DNA from: an uncultured Collinsella sp.
GTDB taxonomy: Bacteria; Actinomycetota; Coriobacteriia; Coriobacteriales; Coriobacteriaceae
Assembly: GCA_937925715.1 (NCBI GenBank)
Contig: CALAMG010000017.1
Location: 1-64,000, forward strand
Direction of reading: 5' to 3'
Length of the DNA: 64,000 nt
Part shown: piece by piece, positions 45,137 to 54,013 of the stretch
Numbering within the stretch: position 1 is the stretch's first letter
Layout of the letters: every line of letters starts with the position of its first letter
The notes under the pieces: generated by a model
Seen by the model: the letters and a program-made list of their open reading frames with translations, nothing else
Told to the model about the DNA's origin: nothing
Database searches by the model: none
Position numbers and translations under genes: made by a program

Positions 45137-45211
45137 ATGCAGTTCGTAAAGATCATCACTACTGCAGACAATGCCATCCGACGCCAGCGCGCAATTTCCC
45201 GACGACGATAA
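45137..45211 (+). CDS. Arginine-rich leader peptide upstream of argG
   Basis: A 24-codon ORF preceded by AAAGGAG at a 6-nt spacing. It encodes MQFVKIITTADNAIRR followed by QRAISRRR and stop; six of the last ten residues are arginine, ending in three consecutive CGA codons. CGA is usually a rare, slowly read arginine codon. This is the layout of a translation-coupled attenuator for arginine genes, and argG follows 205 nt later. Downstream sequence can form competing stems: GACGAT-AACA-ATCGTC across the last codons, and GCAATT..CCC with GGGG..AATTGC. No strong stem plus T-run is visible, so the exact mechanism is open. Confidence 0.65.
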   Translation: MQFVKIITTADNAIRRQRAISRRR

Positions 45212-45416
45212 CAATCGTCTCTGTCCGCATGGGGCGAATTGCCTCAACAGAGTCATTTTGAGGTCGTTGGGTTTTAGCACGACATTGCTGCATGTTTCTA
45301 GGGCATGTATGTGCTGATTTTTGCTATTTAACCTGATATTGCACGGTATATGACCTTGAAATGACTTGCAACTGACCGATGTTCTAACTAGCTACCAAGG
45401 GCGAAAGGAAACAGCC

Positions 45417-46643
45417 ATGAGCAAGGAAAAAGTCGTTCTCGCATATTCCGGTGGTCTTGATACATCTGTATGTGTCAAGTGGCTCCAGGACGAGAAGAAT
45501 CTCGATGTCGTTTGCGTCTGCGGCAACGTGGGCCAGGAGGAGACCGGCCTGGACGCCAAGAAGCAGAAGGCGCTTGACCTGGGCGTTCTCGATTGCCAGG
45601 TGCTCGACCTGCGCGACGAGTTCTCCGATGAGTTCCTGACTAAGGCCATCGCCGCAAACTCCATGTACGAGAACAAGTACCCGCTGCTCTCCGCCCTGTC
45701 TCGCCCGCTGCTTGCCAAGAAGCTTGTCGAGGTCGCCCACGAGTTTGGCGCGACCTACGTCGCCCACGGCTGCACCGGCAAGGGTAACGACCAGGTTCGT
45801 TTTGAGGCTGCCGTCAAGGCCCTCGATCCCGAGCTTAAGGTCATCGCCCCGGTTCGCGAGTGGGATCTGAAGTGCCGTCCCGACGAGGTCGCCTATGCCC
45901 ACGCCCACAACGTGCCGGTTCCCGAGGGTGCCAACGATAACCCCTATTCCATTGACGACAACCTGTGGGGTCGTGCCATTGAGTGCGGCCACCTGGAGGA
46001 TCCCTGGAACGAGCCGCTCGACGACGCCTGGGTTATGACCAAGAATCCCGAGGACACGCCCGATACCCCGACTTACACCGAGATTGAGTTTGAGGCGGGC
46101 AAGCCCGTCGCCGTCGACGGCAAGAAGATGAAGCTCTCCGAGATCGTCATCGCCCTCAACAAGATTTCGGGCGACAACGGCTTTGGCCGTCTCGACCTGG
46201 TCGAGGATCGTCTGGTGGGCCTCAAGAGCCGCGAGTGCTACGAGGTTCCCGGCGCCCTGACGCTCATCACCGCCCACAAGGCACTCGAGGACATTTGCGT
46301 CGAGGGCGACCTGCTCAAGACTAAGATTAAGCTCGAGCAGGATTGGGCCACCGCCGTGTACAACGGCCAGTGGTACAGCCCGCTCAAGAACGCGCTCGAC
46401 GCCTTTATGGCCGACACCCAGAAGTTCGTGACCGGCACCGTCCGCCTGAAGTTCTTCAAGGGCAACTGCCACGTCGTCGGCCGCAAGAGCCCCTTCAGCC
46501 TCTACGACTACGGTCTGGCTACCTACGACCGCGACACCACGTTTGATGAGAAGGCCAGCGCCGGCTTTATCGAGATCGATACGCTGTCGCTCAAGACGTG
46601 GGCCAAGGTCCAGGGTCCCAGCTCTGCCGCTGCCCAGGCTTAA
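45417..46643 (+). CDS. argG: Argininosuccinate synthase
   Basis: ArgG joins citrulline and aspartate with ATP to make argininosuccinate. The product is 408 aa. The PP-loop AYSGGLDTS is at residues 9-17, followed by the citrulline/aspartate-binding segments AHGCTGKGNDQVRFE and KSRECYEVPGALTLI. AAAGGAAA precedes ATG at 45417. The preceding arginine leader suggests control by arginyl-tRNA supply. argH follows 522 bp later, an unusually large gap that contains a hairpin and a small ORF. Confidence 0.97.
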   Translation: MSKEKVVLAYSGGLDTSVCVKWLQDEKNLDVVCVCGNVGQEETGLDAKKQKALDLGVLDCQVLDLRDEFSDEFLTKAIAANSMYENKYPLLSALSRPLLAKKLVEVAHEFGATYVAHGCTGKGNDQVRFEAAVKALDPELKVIAPVREWDLKCRPDEVAYAHAHNVPVPEGANDNPYSIDDNLWGRAIECGHLEDPWNEPLDDAWVMTKNPEDTPDTPTYTEIEFEAGKPVAVDGKKMKLSEIVIALNKISGDNGFGRLDLVEDRLVGLKSRECYEVPGALTLITAHKALEDICVEGDLLKTKIKLEQDWATAVYNGQWYSPLKNALDAFMADTQKFVTGTVRLKFFKGNCHVVGRKSPFSLYDYGLATYDRDTTFDEKASAGFIEIDTLSLKTWAKVQGPSSAAAQA

Positions 46644-46797
46644 GTCTTCCTTTCCTTGGTATCCGCGCGGCCCATCCGCGTGATACACAACGGGCGCATG
46701 GGGTCCCTACCTTTCGTTATGCTTGCTGACACTTCTTAACATCGGTGGCCCCTACGTTCCGCCCGCATATATGACGCCGCGACTGCGGCTGAGTCCG

Positions 46798-46825
46798 AGC
46801 CCCGCCGGGGTTGTCCGGCGGGGCT
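46798..46825 (+). terminator. Hairpin between argG and argH
   Basis: AGCCCCGCC and GGCGGGGCT arms enclose 10 nt and are followed by CCTTCTATCAATTT, a weak T-rich stretch. It lies 155 nt after argG and 52 nt before the small ORF at 46877. Confidence 0.6.
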
Positions 46826-46876
46826 CCTTCTATCAATTTGGCGGCTCTGCGCCTATATATATGAGGAGTATCCATT

Positions 46877-47047
46877 ATGTTCAATGCTGTCGTGCATGCT
46901 TTACTTGCCCTCGCGCCCGAGCTCGATGCTGCAAAGGTCGAGGACGTCCCTATGAGCCTGAAGGCTTGGATTGACGGTTCGCAGGGCAACATCCGGAGGG
47001 AGACGTTGGGCGCCAAGTGCATGGTGCGTCACTTCTTTGCAAATTAG
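46877..47047 (+). CDS. Small ORF (56 aa) between argG and argH
   Basis: ATG at 46877 is preceded by GAGGAG with 9-nt spacing. The peptide runs MFNAVVHALLALAPELDAAK, then VEDVPMSLKAWIDGS, and ends MVRHFFAN. It has a hydrophobic start and a basic end, no clear membrane helix, and no family I recognise. Codon use (GTC, CTC, GCC, GAG, AAG) is like the neighbours. It lies 118 bp before argH on the same strand, so it could belong to the arginine unit, but translation is not proven. Confidence 0.45.
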   Translation: MFNAVVHALLALAPELDAAKVEDVPMSLKAWIDGSQGNIRRETLGAKCMVRHFFAN

Positions 47048-47165
47048 CTATATGGCCTCGCGCACGGTGGGGAATATGCAAAACTAGCGGTTGAAAAATC
47101 GCTTTAGCGATATGGCGCATTGCTTTGGGCGCTTGTTTTGGTATTTGGAGAAAGGAGACGGTTCC

Positions 47166-48596
47166 ATGGCTCTTTGGGGCGGTCGTTTTGAGGCGGGCGT
47201 GGCCGAGGTCACGCAGGAGTTTGGCGCGTCGTTGCCGGTCGACAAGCATCTCTATAAGCAGGATATCGCCGGCTCTAAGGCACATGCCAAGATGCTGGCC
47301 GCCCAGGGCATCATCAGTGCCGAGGACGAGCAGGCGATCGCCGAGGGCCTGACCGGAATCGAACAGGATATCGATGCCGGCAACTTTACCTTCGATATCA
47401 ACGACGAGGACATCCATATGTCCATCGAGAGCGAGCTGACGCGTCGCATCGGTGAGGCCGGTAAGCGCTTGCATACCGGGCGTTCGCGCAACGACCAGGT
47501 GGCGACCGATACGCGCCTGGGCGTCAAGGCGCTTGCCAAGGAGCTCATGGAGGCCAATCTTGAGCTGCGCTATGTGCTGGTGGATGCGGCCAAGAAGTAC
47601 GACAAGGTGATTCTGCCGGGCTACACGCATATGCAGCACGCTCAGCCCGTGCTGCTGTCGCATCATCTGCTGGCATATTCCTGGATGTTCGCGCGTGACT
47701 TTACGCGCCTGAAGGCCGCCTTTGATGCCGCCGACAACTGTCCACTAGGTGCTGCCGCGCTTGCCGGTACGAGCTATCCGCTCGATCGCCAGATGACGGC
47801 TGCCGAACTTGGCTTTGCGGGCGTGATTCCCAACTCGCTCGATGCGGTTTCCGACCGTGATTTCCTGCTCGACCTGCATTACGCCGGCTCCGTCATGGCC
47901 ATGCACCTGTCGCGTCTTTCCGAGGAGATCGTGCTGTGGTCGAGCTCCGAATTTGGCTTTATCACGCTTTCAGACTCTTACTCCACCGGCTCGTCTATCA
48001 TGCCGCAGAAGAAGAACCCCGACTTTGCCGAGCTTATCCGCGGCAAGAGCGGTCGCGTGTACGGCAACCTGGTGCAGTTGCTCGTGACCATGAAGGGCTT
48101 GCCGCTCGCCTATAACAAGGACTTGCAGGAGGACAAGGAGGGCGCGCTCGATACCGCCCATACGCTCATGCAGTGCCTGTCCGTTATGGCCGGAATGATT
48201 TCGACTTGGACCGTCAACGAGGATGCCATGGCGCGCGAGTGCGGCGTGGGACACCTTGCCGCCACCGATGTTGCCGATTACCTGGCCAAGCGTGGCCTGC
48301 CGTTCCGCGAGGCACATGCCGTGGTGGGGCATCTGGTCCTGATGTGCGAGAAGCGCGGCTGTAATCTTGAGGACCTGCCGTTTGAGGTGTTCCAGGAGGC
48401 AAGCCCGCTCTTTGAGCGCGATATTACCGAGGCGCTCGACATCCCGTCGATTGTCGCCGCGCGCACGACCGAGGGCGGCACCGCTCCTGCCGCCGTTGCC
48501 GCGCAGCTGCAGCGTGCCGAGTCGCAGCTCGTGGCCGACGAGGGCGCGTTTGGATCGCTGACCAAGGTAGTCGAGATGGGACACGGGGCAAAGTAG
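47166..48596 (+). CDS. argH: Argininosuccinate lyase
   Basis: ArgH splits argininosuccinate into arginine and fumarate. The product is 476 aa. It starts MALWGGRFEAG, has HTGRSRNDQVATDTRL, the conserved HMQHAQPVLLSHH with the catalytic His, and the fumarase/aspartase superfamily signature GSSIMPQKKNPD carrying the catalytic Ser. ATG at 47166 follows AAAGGAGA; the in-frame region back to 47091 has no site. Argininosuccinate synthesis and cleavage are thus both encoded here; other arg genes are outside the window. Confidence 0.97.
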   Translation: MALWGGRFEAGVAEVTQEFGASLPVDKHLYKQDIAGSKAHAKMLAAQGIISAEDEQAIAEGLTGIEQDIDAGNFTFDINDEDIHMSIESELTRRIGEAGKRLHTGRSRNDQVATDTRLGVKALAKELMEANLELRYVLVDAAKKYDKVILPGYTHMQHAQPVLLSHHLLAYSWMFARDFTRLKAAFDAADNCPLGAAALAGTSYPLDRQMTAAELGFAGVIPNSLDAVSDRDFLLDLHYAGSVMAMHLSRLSEEIVLWSSSEFGFITLSDSYSTGSSIMPQKKNPDFAELIRGKSGRVYGNLVQLLVTMKGLPLAYNKDLQEDKEGALDTAHTLMQCLSVMAGMISTWTVNEDAMARECGVGHLAATDVADYLAKRGLPFREAHAVVGHLVLMCEKRGCNLEDLPFEVFQEASPLFERDITEALDIPSIVAARTTEGGTAPAAVAAQLQRAESQLVADEGAFGSLTKVVEMGHGAK

Positions 48597-48647
48597 GGGT
48601 TTGGCTGAAGCCGTATTGCCCTTTTATCGATAAATCGTTTTGCTTTT

Positions 48648-48680
48648 ACGGGCGCCTTCTGTTGCGGGCGCCCGTATTTT
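48648..48680 (+). terminator. Intrinsic terminator after argH
   Basis: ACGGGCGCC and GGCGCCCGT arms are followed by ATTTTG. Confidence 0.85.
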
Positions 48681-48980
48681 GTTGCTATGGGGGAGGGGCT
48701 TGTCGAGAACTTCTGTAGGACCTTTGGGCAGGTTGTGAAGGGGATACGTTCGCGGGTGGCAACCGACCGTCTGCTCTGTTCGATGCGGTTGATGGGCGGT
48801 CGGATGGTACTCTAATCGGGCTTCGAAACAGAAGTGACACATATGGAGCGCTTTAATAAATTGCAGCGTTTCAATAAACAGCTTTTTGTTTAACTGCAGC
48901 TAAAACTCTGTTACGATGCAGTCCAGGCGGGTGCCGGAATGGGACTTGGGCACGCGCGAACCTACTTGAAAGGCTACCTT
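48681..48980. other. Intergenic region between argH and ndk
   Basis: This is 300 bp with no gene I can support. Its last 120 bp are AT-rich and include two similar 18-bp tracts (GAGCGCTTTAATAAATTG and CAGCGTTTCAATAAACAG, 48847-48882) and a possible -10 (TACGAT) near 48911, so the ndk promoter is probably here. Confidence 0.4.
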
Positions 48981-49385
48981 ATGGCTATCGAGAAGACCTT
49001 CATCATGATTAAGCCCGACGCCGTGCGCGACCGTAAGATCGGCGAGATCGTTGCTCGCATTGAGCGCAGCGGCCTTGTCATCGAGCGCATGGAGATGACC
49101 ACGCTCGAGCGCGCTACCGTCGAGGAGCACTACGCCCATCTGGCCGACAAGCCCTTCTTTGGCGGTCTCTGCGACTTTATGACGAGCGGTCCGGTCGTCA
49201 AGATGGTCGTTTCCGGTCTCTCCGCTGTCTCCAAGATGCGCACCCTCATGGGCGCCACCAACCCGCTTGACGCTGCCCCCGGCACCATTCGCGGCGACTT
49301 CGCTGTCGATGTTAACGCCAACGTGATCCACGGCTCCGACTGCCTGGAGAACGCCGAGATCGAGATCAAGCGCTTCTTTGGCTAA
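48981..49385 (+). CDS. ndk: Nucleoside diphosphate kinase
   Basis: Ndk balances nucleoside triphosphates by phosphate transfer through a histidine. The product is 134 aa, starting MAIEKTFIMIKPDAV. The catalytic His117 is in NVIHGSDCLENAEIEI. ATG at 48981 follows GAAAGG; the upstream in-frame extension is not family-like. It is monocistronic, with its own terminator. Confidence 0.97.
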   Translation: MAIEKTFIMIKPDAVRDRKIGEIVARIERSGLVIERMEMTTLERATVEEHYAHLADKPFFGGLCDFMTSGPVVKMVVSGLSAVSKMRTLMGATNPLDAAPGTIRGDFAVDVNANVIHGSDCLENAEIEIKRFFG

Positions 49386-49425
49386 ACCAGCTTTGACTCC
49401 TTAAAGCTGTTAGCGTGTGGCTTGG

Positions 49426-49461
49426 GCGCCGCGGAATTCCATCCGCGGCGCTCTTTTTATT
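49426..49461 (+). terminator. Intrinsic terminator after ndk
   Basis: Perfect 10-bp arms GCGCCGCGGA and TCCGCGGCGC are followed by TCTTTTTATTT. Confidence 0.92.
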
Positions 49462-49489
49462 TCAGTAGACTTTTGTTAAATGCCCACAA

Positions 49490-49535
49490 ATCTACTAAAG
49501 AGCCCCCGTCCGGACGTTTCTTTCGGGCGGGGGCT
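49490..49535 (-). terminator. Terminator for rpiB
   Basis: On the minus strand, AGCCCCCGCCC and GGACGGGGGCT arms are followed by CTTTAGTAGATTT. It lies 28 nt after the rpiB stop. Confidence 0.65.
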
Positions 49536-49562
49536 GGCGTTAGCGTATGGCTTTGTAAGTCT

Positions 49563-50030
49563 TTAGGCTTCGTCGACGACCTTGAGGCCACGCGTGTGGT
49601 CGATCTCGTTGAGGAGATTGACGCGACGCTCGTGGCGACCACCCTCGAACTCGGCGTCGAGCCACTCGTCGACAATCATCTTGGCGAGTTCAGATCCCAC
49701 GACGCGGGCGCCAAAGGCAAGCACGTTGGTGTTGTTGTGCATGCGGGAGAGCTTGGCGCTGAAGGGCTCGGAGCATACGACGGCGCGAACACCTTCGACC
49801 TTGTTGGCGGCCAGGCTGATGCCGACGCCGGTACCGCAGATCAGGATACCCAGATCGACGTCACCGTTGGCAACGGCCTTACCCACCTTGTAGCCAGCGA
49901 TGGGGTAATCAAAGCTCTCGGAGGTGTCGGTTCCAAAGTTCACGACCTCGCAGCCGCGCTCCTTCAGGTGCTCGGAAATGATGTTCTTGAGCTCGACGGC
50001 GGCATGGTCGTTGCCGATACCAATCTTCAT
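49563..50030 (-). CDS. rpiB: Ribose-5-phosphate isomerase B
   Basis: RpiB interconverts ribose 5-phosphate and ribulose 5-phosphate. The product is 155 aa of the RpiB/LacAB family. It starts MKIGIGNDHAAVELKN; the active-site Cys lies in GILICGTGVGISLAAN, and RMHNNTNVLAFGARVVG follows. It is divergent from the cysteine desulfidase gene. No allose genes are near, so a general pentose phosphate role is likely. Confidence 0.94.
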   Translation of the reverse strand: MKIGIGNDHAAVELKNIISEHLKERGCEVVNFGTDTSESFDYPIAGYKVGKAVANGDVDLGILICGTGVGISLAANKVEGVRAVVCSEPFSAKLSRMHNNTNVLAFGARVVGSELAKMIVDEWLDAEFEGGRHERRVNLLNEIDHTRGLKVVDEA

Positions 50031-50235
50031 GAGTGGTTCCTCTCTGGTCCGTGCGGCGGAATTGCTAAAGGTTTTACCGCGTTCGACTGCATGATAGCGC
50101 GACTTTTGTGTAAACGCTCGGGCGTTTTTTGGTCAAACGCTTTAGCATGCAACAAGACCGGCTTTTCATGAATGAATGCCGTCAGATTGCGCTTAAGCGC
50201 CGTCCGTCGGAACCATGGTTGCGGTTTCTGATGCA

Positions 50236-50265
50236 TTGTTATCAAATAAAAGAGTTAACTAATAT
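50236..50265 (+). promoter_or_regulatory. Probable promoter of the CyuA-type gene
   Basis: TTGTTA, 18 nt, TAATAT. It lies 36 nt upstream of the ATG. Confidence 0.55.
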
Positions 50266-50301
50266 CGAGAGCCCAGTTCGTTATGTAAGCAGGAGATACC
50301 T

Positions 50302-51621
50302 ATGTCTACCGATTCCATCCGCGATGCCGCTTTTTGCGATGTCTTGAACCGCGAGCTTGTCTGTGCGCTCGGCTGCACCGAGCCCATTGCCGTTGCCTAT
50401 GCAGCGGCGCTGGCGAGCCAGACACTCGGTTGCGAACCCGATCATATGGACGTTGCCTGCTCGGGCAATATCATCAAGAACGTTAAGAGCGTGACCGTGC
50501 CCAACTCGGGCGGCATGCACGGTATTGAAGCGGCGGCCGTGCTGGGTGCCGTGGGCGGCGACGCCAAGAGTGCGCTCGAGGTGCTCGAGAGCGTCGATGA
50601 CGCGGATCGCGCCCGCGTGGCCGAGCTGCTTGCTGATACGGACTACTGCGATGTGTCGCTTGTCGAGGGTGTGCCCAACCTCTACATCAAGGTGACTGCT
50701 ACAGCCGGGGGCCATACCGCGGTCGTCGAGATTACCGACCATCACACCAATGTCACGTGCCATACGCTCGACGGTATTCCGGTGTGCGGCAAGTCGGCGG
50801 GGGAGTGTGCCGCCTGCGCCGAGCGCGTCGTGGCCGAGCGTGCGGCAGATAGCGCCGACACGCCCATGTCGATTGAGTCCATCGTCGACTTTATCGAGGG
50901 CGGCGACATTGAGGGCGCCCGCGCTGCCGTTGAGCGTCAGATTGAGCTGAACGGTGCGATCAGTGCCGAGGGCCTGGCGCACGCTTGGGGCGCCGAGGTC
51001 GGCCGTACGCTGTTGGGCGCTCGTGCCGATGACGTCGCCTGCCGTGCCCGCGCCCGTGCCGCCGCCGGGTCCGACGCCCGCATGAACGGCTGCGCGCTGC
51101 CGGTCGCCATCGTGTGCGGCTCGGGCAATCAGGGCATTACCTGCGCACTGCCCGTTATGGAGTATGCCGAGTATTTGCGCTGCGACCATGATCGCCTGGT
51201 GCGCGCCGTGATGCTGTCCGATCTGATCGCCGTGCATATCAAGAGCTATATTGGTGCGCTCTCGGCGTTTTGCGGTGCTATTTGCGCCGCATGCGGTGCC
51301 GGTGCCGCGATTACCTGGCTGTGTGGTGGCACGCGCGAGCAGATTGGCGCGACGGTTTCGAACACGCTCGGTAACGTGGGCGGCATCGTGTGCGATGGCG
51401 CCAAGGCAAGCTGTGCCGCCAAGATTTCCGCTGCCGTTGACGCTGCGATTCTGGGCCACGATATGGCCATGCAGGGCCGCGGCTTCCGCGCCGGTGAGGG
51501 CCTGATCCAGGATACCGTTGAGCAGACAATCGCCAGTATGGGCTACGTAGGCCGCGTAGGCATGAAGGACACCGACATCGAGATCCTCAACATCATGATC
51601 GGTAAAACCCAGGTCTGCTAG
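50302..51621 (+). CDS. L-cysteine desulfidase / UPF0597 (CyuA) family protein
   Basis: The product is 439 aa, related to the alpha part of iron-sulfur serine dehydratases. Characterised relatives degrade L-cysteine to pyruvate, ammonia and sulfide using a [4Fe-4S] cluster. Conserved cysteines lie in LVCALGCTEPIAVAYA, CGSGNQGITCALPV and GGIVCDGAKASC. The start has CAGGAGAT upstream. No cyuP transporter or cyuR regulator lies nearby. Cysteine versus another hydroxy or thiol amino acid cannot be settled from sequence alone. Confidence 0.85.
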   Translation: MSTDSIRDAAFCDVLNRELVCALGCTEPIAVAYAAALASQTLGCEPDHMDVACSGNIIKNVKSVTVPNSGGMHGIEAAAVLGAVGGDAKSALEVLESVDDADRARVAELLADTDYCDVSLVEGVPNLYIKVTATAGGHTAVVEITDHHTNVTCHTLDGIPVCGKSAGECAACAERVVAERAADSADTPMSIESIVDFIEGGDIEGARAAVERQIELNGAISAEGLAHAWGAEVGRTLLGARADDVACRARARAAAGSDARMNGCALPVAIVCGSGNQGITCALPVMEYAEYLRCDHDRLVRAVMLSDLIAVHIKSYIGALSAFCGAICAACGAGAAITWLCGGTREQIGATVSNTLGNVGGIVCDGAKASCAAKISAAVDAAILGHDMAMQGRGFRAGEGLIQDTVEQTIASMGYVGRVGMKDTDIEILNIMIGKTQVC

Positions 51622-51627
51622 ATATTA

Positions 51628-51694
51628 AGTTGCGGTGAGATAGTTCCTAAAATTACCCGGGTGAGGGGCAAACAGGAACTATCTCACCGCAACT
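51628..51694. repeat. Palindrome of the AGTTGCGGTG family (copy A3)
   Basis: The left arm begins AGTTGCGGTGAGATAGTTCC and is perfect over 21 bp with the right arm; total length 67 bp. It begins 7 nt after the stop at 51621, between convergent genes. Confidence 0.92.
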
Positions 51695-51713
51695 GCGCTA
51701 GATGTTCTGGCGC

Positions 51714-52472
51714 CTACGATAGTTCGTCGGCTATTTGGTGTTCGTAGAAGGCTTCTACTACGGCGTTAAAGTCGCGGGCGAAGTCTTCCATGGTTCCGCG
51801 CCAGGTGGCTCGGCTGGGCTTGCCCTGGCCCACAAAGGCGGTTTGGATGCCGCAGGCAGGGCTGGGGAAGTCGCGCTTGGGATCGTTGCCCACCATAAGG
51901 ACCTCGTGCGGCTCGAGCCCCATCACCTCAAGCTGTTCTAGATAGTAGGTGGCATCGGGCTTGCAGCGGGTAGCGTTTCCCATGTGCGTGACGAGCTCAA
52001 GGGGAGCGTCGGCCAGGTCGCCCCAACCCATGCGGCACTCGATGGCCCCCTGGGGAAAGCTGGGGTTGGTAAAGAGCGCGCAACGCAGCCCTGCGTCCTG
52101 TACGGCCTGGAGCGCGGCGTGTGCGCCCGGCATGGCGTGGGCGTTAATGATATCGTCGTTCTTGTACGGAAGAACTTCGCGCTCGTAGTAGGTAAACGCC
52201 TCGTAGATGATGGAATCGGAGAGGCAGATGCCGCACCTGCGCTCGACCTCGGTGCGGTAAAACTCAAGATTGGTGCGATTGTCCGTGCCGCTGCGACGAT
52301 TGGCGTTGAGATCGACCAGGATGGTGCCGAGGCGTGCCATCGTGCCACCGCGGCTGCGGCGCCCGATATCAGCGAGCATCGAAGAGACATCCTTAAAATA
52401 GCGAAGGATGAACGCGTTGAGGTTGATGCTGAGAAGCGTCTCGTCCATATCGAAAACGACTGCTTTGAGCAC
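51714..52472 (-). CDS. HAD family hydrolase
   Basis: The product is 252 aa. HAD motif I is VVFDMDETLL (Asp8, Asp10), motif II is CALFTNPSF, and motif IV MVGNDPKRDFPSPACGIQTAFVG ends the core. The helical cap lies between motifs I and II, giving subclass I. GTG at 52472 with GAAAGG upstream is preferred; the frame continues upstream without a site. Substrate unknown. Confidence 0.85.
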   Translation of the reverse strand: MLKAVVFDMDETLLSINLNAFILRYFKDVSSMLADIGRRSRGGTMARLGTILVDLNANRRSGTDNRTNLEFYRTEVERRCGICLSDSIIYEAFTYYEREVLPYKNDDIINAHAMPGAHAALQAVQDAGLRCALFTNPSFPQGAIECRMGWGDLADAPLELVTHMGNATRCKPDATYYLEQLEVMGLEPHEVLMVGNDPKRDFPSPACGIQTAFVGQGKPSRATWRGTMEDFARDFNAVVEAFYEHQIADELS

Positions 52473-52787
52473 GCGGGCACCTTTCTCGAAAAATCGATCT
52501 AGAATCGTTGGCTCCGGATACTTTACCCCAAAGCCGAATGCCTGGCTGGCTATCGTCAAGTTGCGGAGACGTGTGTTCATAAGATTACGAAAAAGTCTCC
52601 ACACGAGTAAAAAATCGCAGTTCACGCTTGAAATCGAACTCATTTCCCCGTAACCTATACGAACGTGATTGCATAAGCGTCACATTAGTATCTGTCGGCT
52701 CCCGAGTGTTCCTAAACGTTGTGTGCTTGTCGCACCCTTCTGTAGGTCCTAGCAATCGGGGCCCCGTAGTTCGAAAGGGGTCCACCT
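52473..52787. promoter_or_regulatory. rpsA upstream region with probable promoter
   Basis: A likely promoter is TTGAAA (52628-52633), 17 nt, TAACCT (52651-52656), giving an rpsA leader of about 125 nt. The leader includes CGGGGCCCCG near the ribosome binding site. S1 is known to control its own translation in E. coli; whether this leader does so is not visible. Confidence 0.5.
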
Positions 52788-53954
52788 TTGAGTGAGATTC
52801 AGAACTCGTCCATTTTCTCTCTTGACGATGTCAATGAGGAGGAGATGAACAACCTCATCGACGGTACGATTACCGACTTTGATGAGGGCGATCTCGTTAA
52901 CGGCACTGTCGTTAAGATCGAGCATGACGAGGTGCTCGTTGACATCGGATTCAAGTCCGAGGGCGTTATCCCGGTCCGCGAGCTGTCCATCCGCAAGGAC
53001 GCTAACCCTGCAGACATCGTTGCACTCGGTGATCCCATCGAGGCTCTGGTTCTCCAGAAGGAGGACAAGGACGGTCGTCTGGTCCTGTCCAAGAAGCGTG
53101 CCGAGTACGAGCGTGCTTGGAACCGCATCGAGGAGAAGTTCAACTCCGGCGAGAACGTCGAGGGCGAGGTTATCGAGGTTGTCAAGGGCGGCCTGATCCT
53201 CGACATCGGCCTGCGTGGCTTCCTGCCCGCTTCCCTCGTCGACCTCCGTCGCGTCAAGGACCTCACCTCCTACATGGGCACCCGCATCGAGGCCCGCGTC
53301 ATCGAGATGGACCGCAACCGCAACAACGTCGTCCTCTCCCGTCGCGTCGTGCTCGAGGAGTCCCGTAAGGCCGAGCGCTCCGAGATTCTGTCCAAGCTCA
53401 AGTCTGGCATGCGTCTCCAGGGCACCGTTTCCTCCATCGTCGACTTCGGCGCCTTCGTCGACCTCGGCGGTATCGACGGCCTCATCCACATCTCCGAGCT
53501 CTCCTGGAACCACGTCAACCATCCTTCCGAGGTTGTCAAGGTCGGCCAGGAGGTCGAGGTCGAGGTTCTCGACGTCGATCTCAACCGCGAGCGCATCTCT
53601 CTGGGTCTCAAGCAGACCACCGAGGATCCGTGGCGCGCACTGGTCAAGAAGTACCCCGTCGGCGCTATCGTCGAGGGCACTGTGACCAAGCTTGTCCCGT
53701 TCGGCGCTTTCGTCGACCTGGGCGAGGGCATCGAGGGCCTGGTCCACATCTCCGAGATGGCCAACAAGCACGTCGATCAGCCTTCTCAGGTCACCCACGT
53801 GGGCGACAAGGTTCAGGTCAAGGTCATGGAGATCGACCTCGACCGTCGTCGTATCTCCCTGTCCATGAAGTCCGCTGCTGAGACTCTGGGCGTCGAGATC
53901 GAGGTTACCCCGCTGCCTTCCGAGAAGAAGGACGAGGAGACCGACGCCGAGTAA
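52788..53954 (+). CDS. rpsA: 30S ribosomal protein S1
   Basis: The product is 388 aa with four S1 RNA-binding domains (about residues 30-100, 118-185, 203-270 and 288-355), including GSGVIPVRELS-type strands such as SEGVIPVRELS and the repeats FGAFVDLGGIDGLIHISEL and FGAFVDLGEGIEGLVHISEM. The start is TTG at 52788, with GAAAGGGG upstream. Four domains is the usual number in Gram-positive bacteria (E. coli has six). The C-terminus is acidic. It is followed by a strong terminator. Confidence 0.95.
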   Translation: MSEIQNSSIFSLDDVNEEEMNNLIDGTITDFDEGDLVNGTVVKIEHDEVLVDIGFKSEGVIPVRELSIRKDANPADIVALGDPIEALVLQKEDKDGRLVLSKKRAEYERAWNRIEEKFNSGENVEGEVIEVVKGGLILDIGLRGFLPASLVDLRRVKDLTSYMGTRIEARVIEMDRNRNNVVLSRRVVLEESRKAERSEILSKLKSGMRLQGTVSSIVDFGAFVDLGGIDGLIHISELSWNHVNHPSEVVKVGQEVEVEVLDVDLNRERISLGLKQTTEDPWRALVKKYPVGAIVEGTVTKLVPFGAFVDLGEGIEGLVHISEMANKHVDQPSQVTHVGDKVQVKVMEIDLDRRRISLSMKSAAETLGVEIEVTPLPSEKKDEETDAE

Positions 53955-53977
53955 ATCGGTTTGACGATCACTTGTTT

Positions 53978-54013
53978 TAAGGGATCCGTCCGCAATGGAC
54001 GGGTCCCTTTTTT
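53978..54013 (+). terminator. Intrinsic terminator after rpsA
   Basis: GGGATCCGTCC and GGACGGGTCCC arms with a short loop are followed by TTTTTT. Confidence 0.92.

Noticed and set aside
45241..45263. CCTCAA..TTGAGG hairpin after the arginine leader as the attenuator terminator
   Set aside because: Six AT-rich pairs and no T-run following; not enough for an intrinsic terminator.
48843..48893. 16-codon ORF upstream of ndk with an RFNK repeat
   Set aside because: No ribosome binding site, and the repeat is explained by two similar AT-rich 18-bp tracts.
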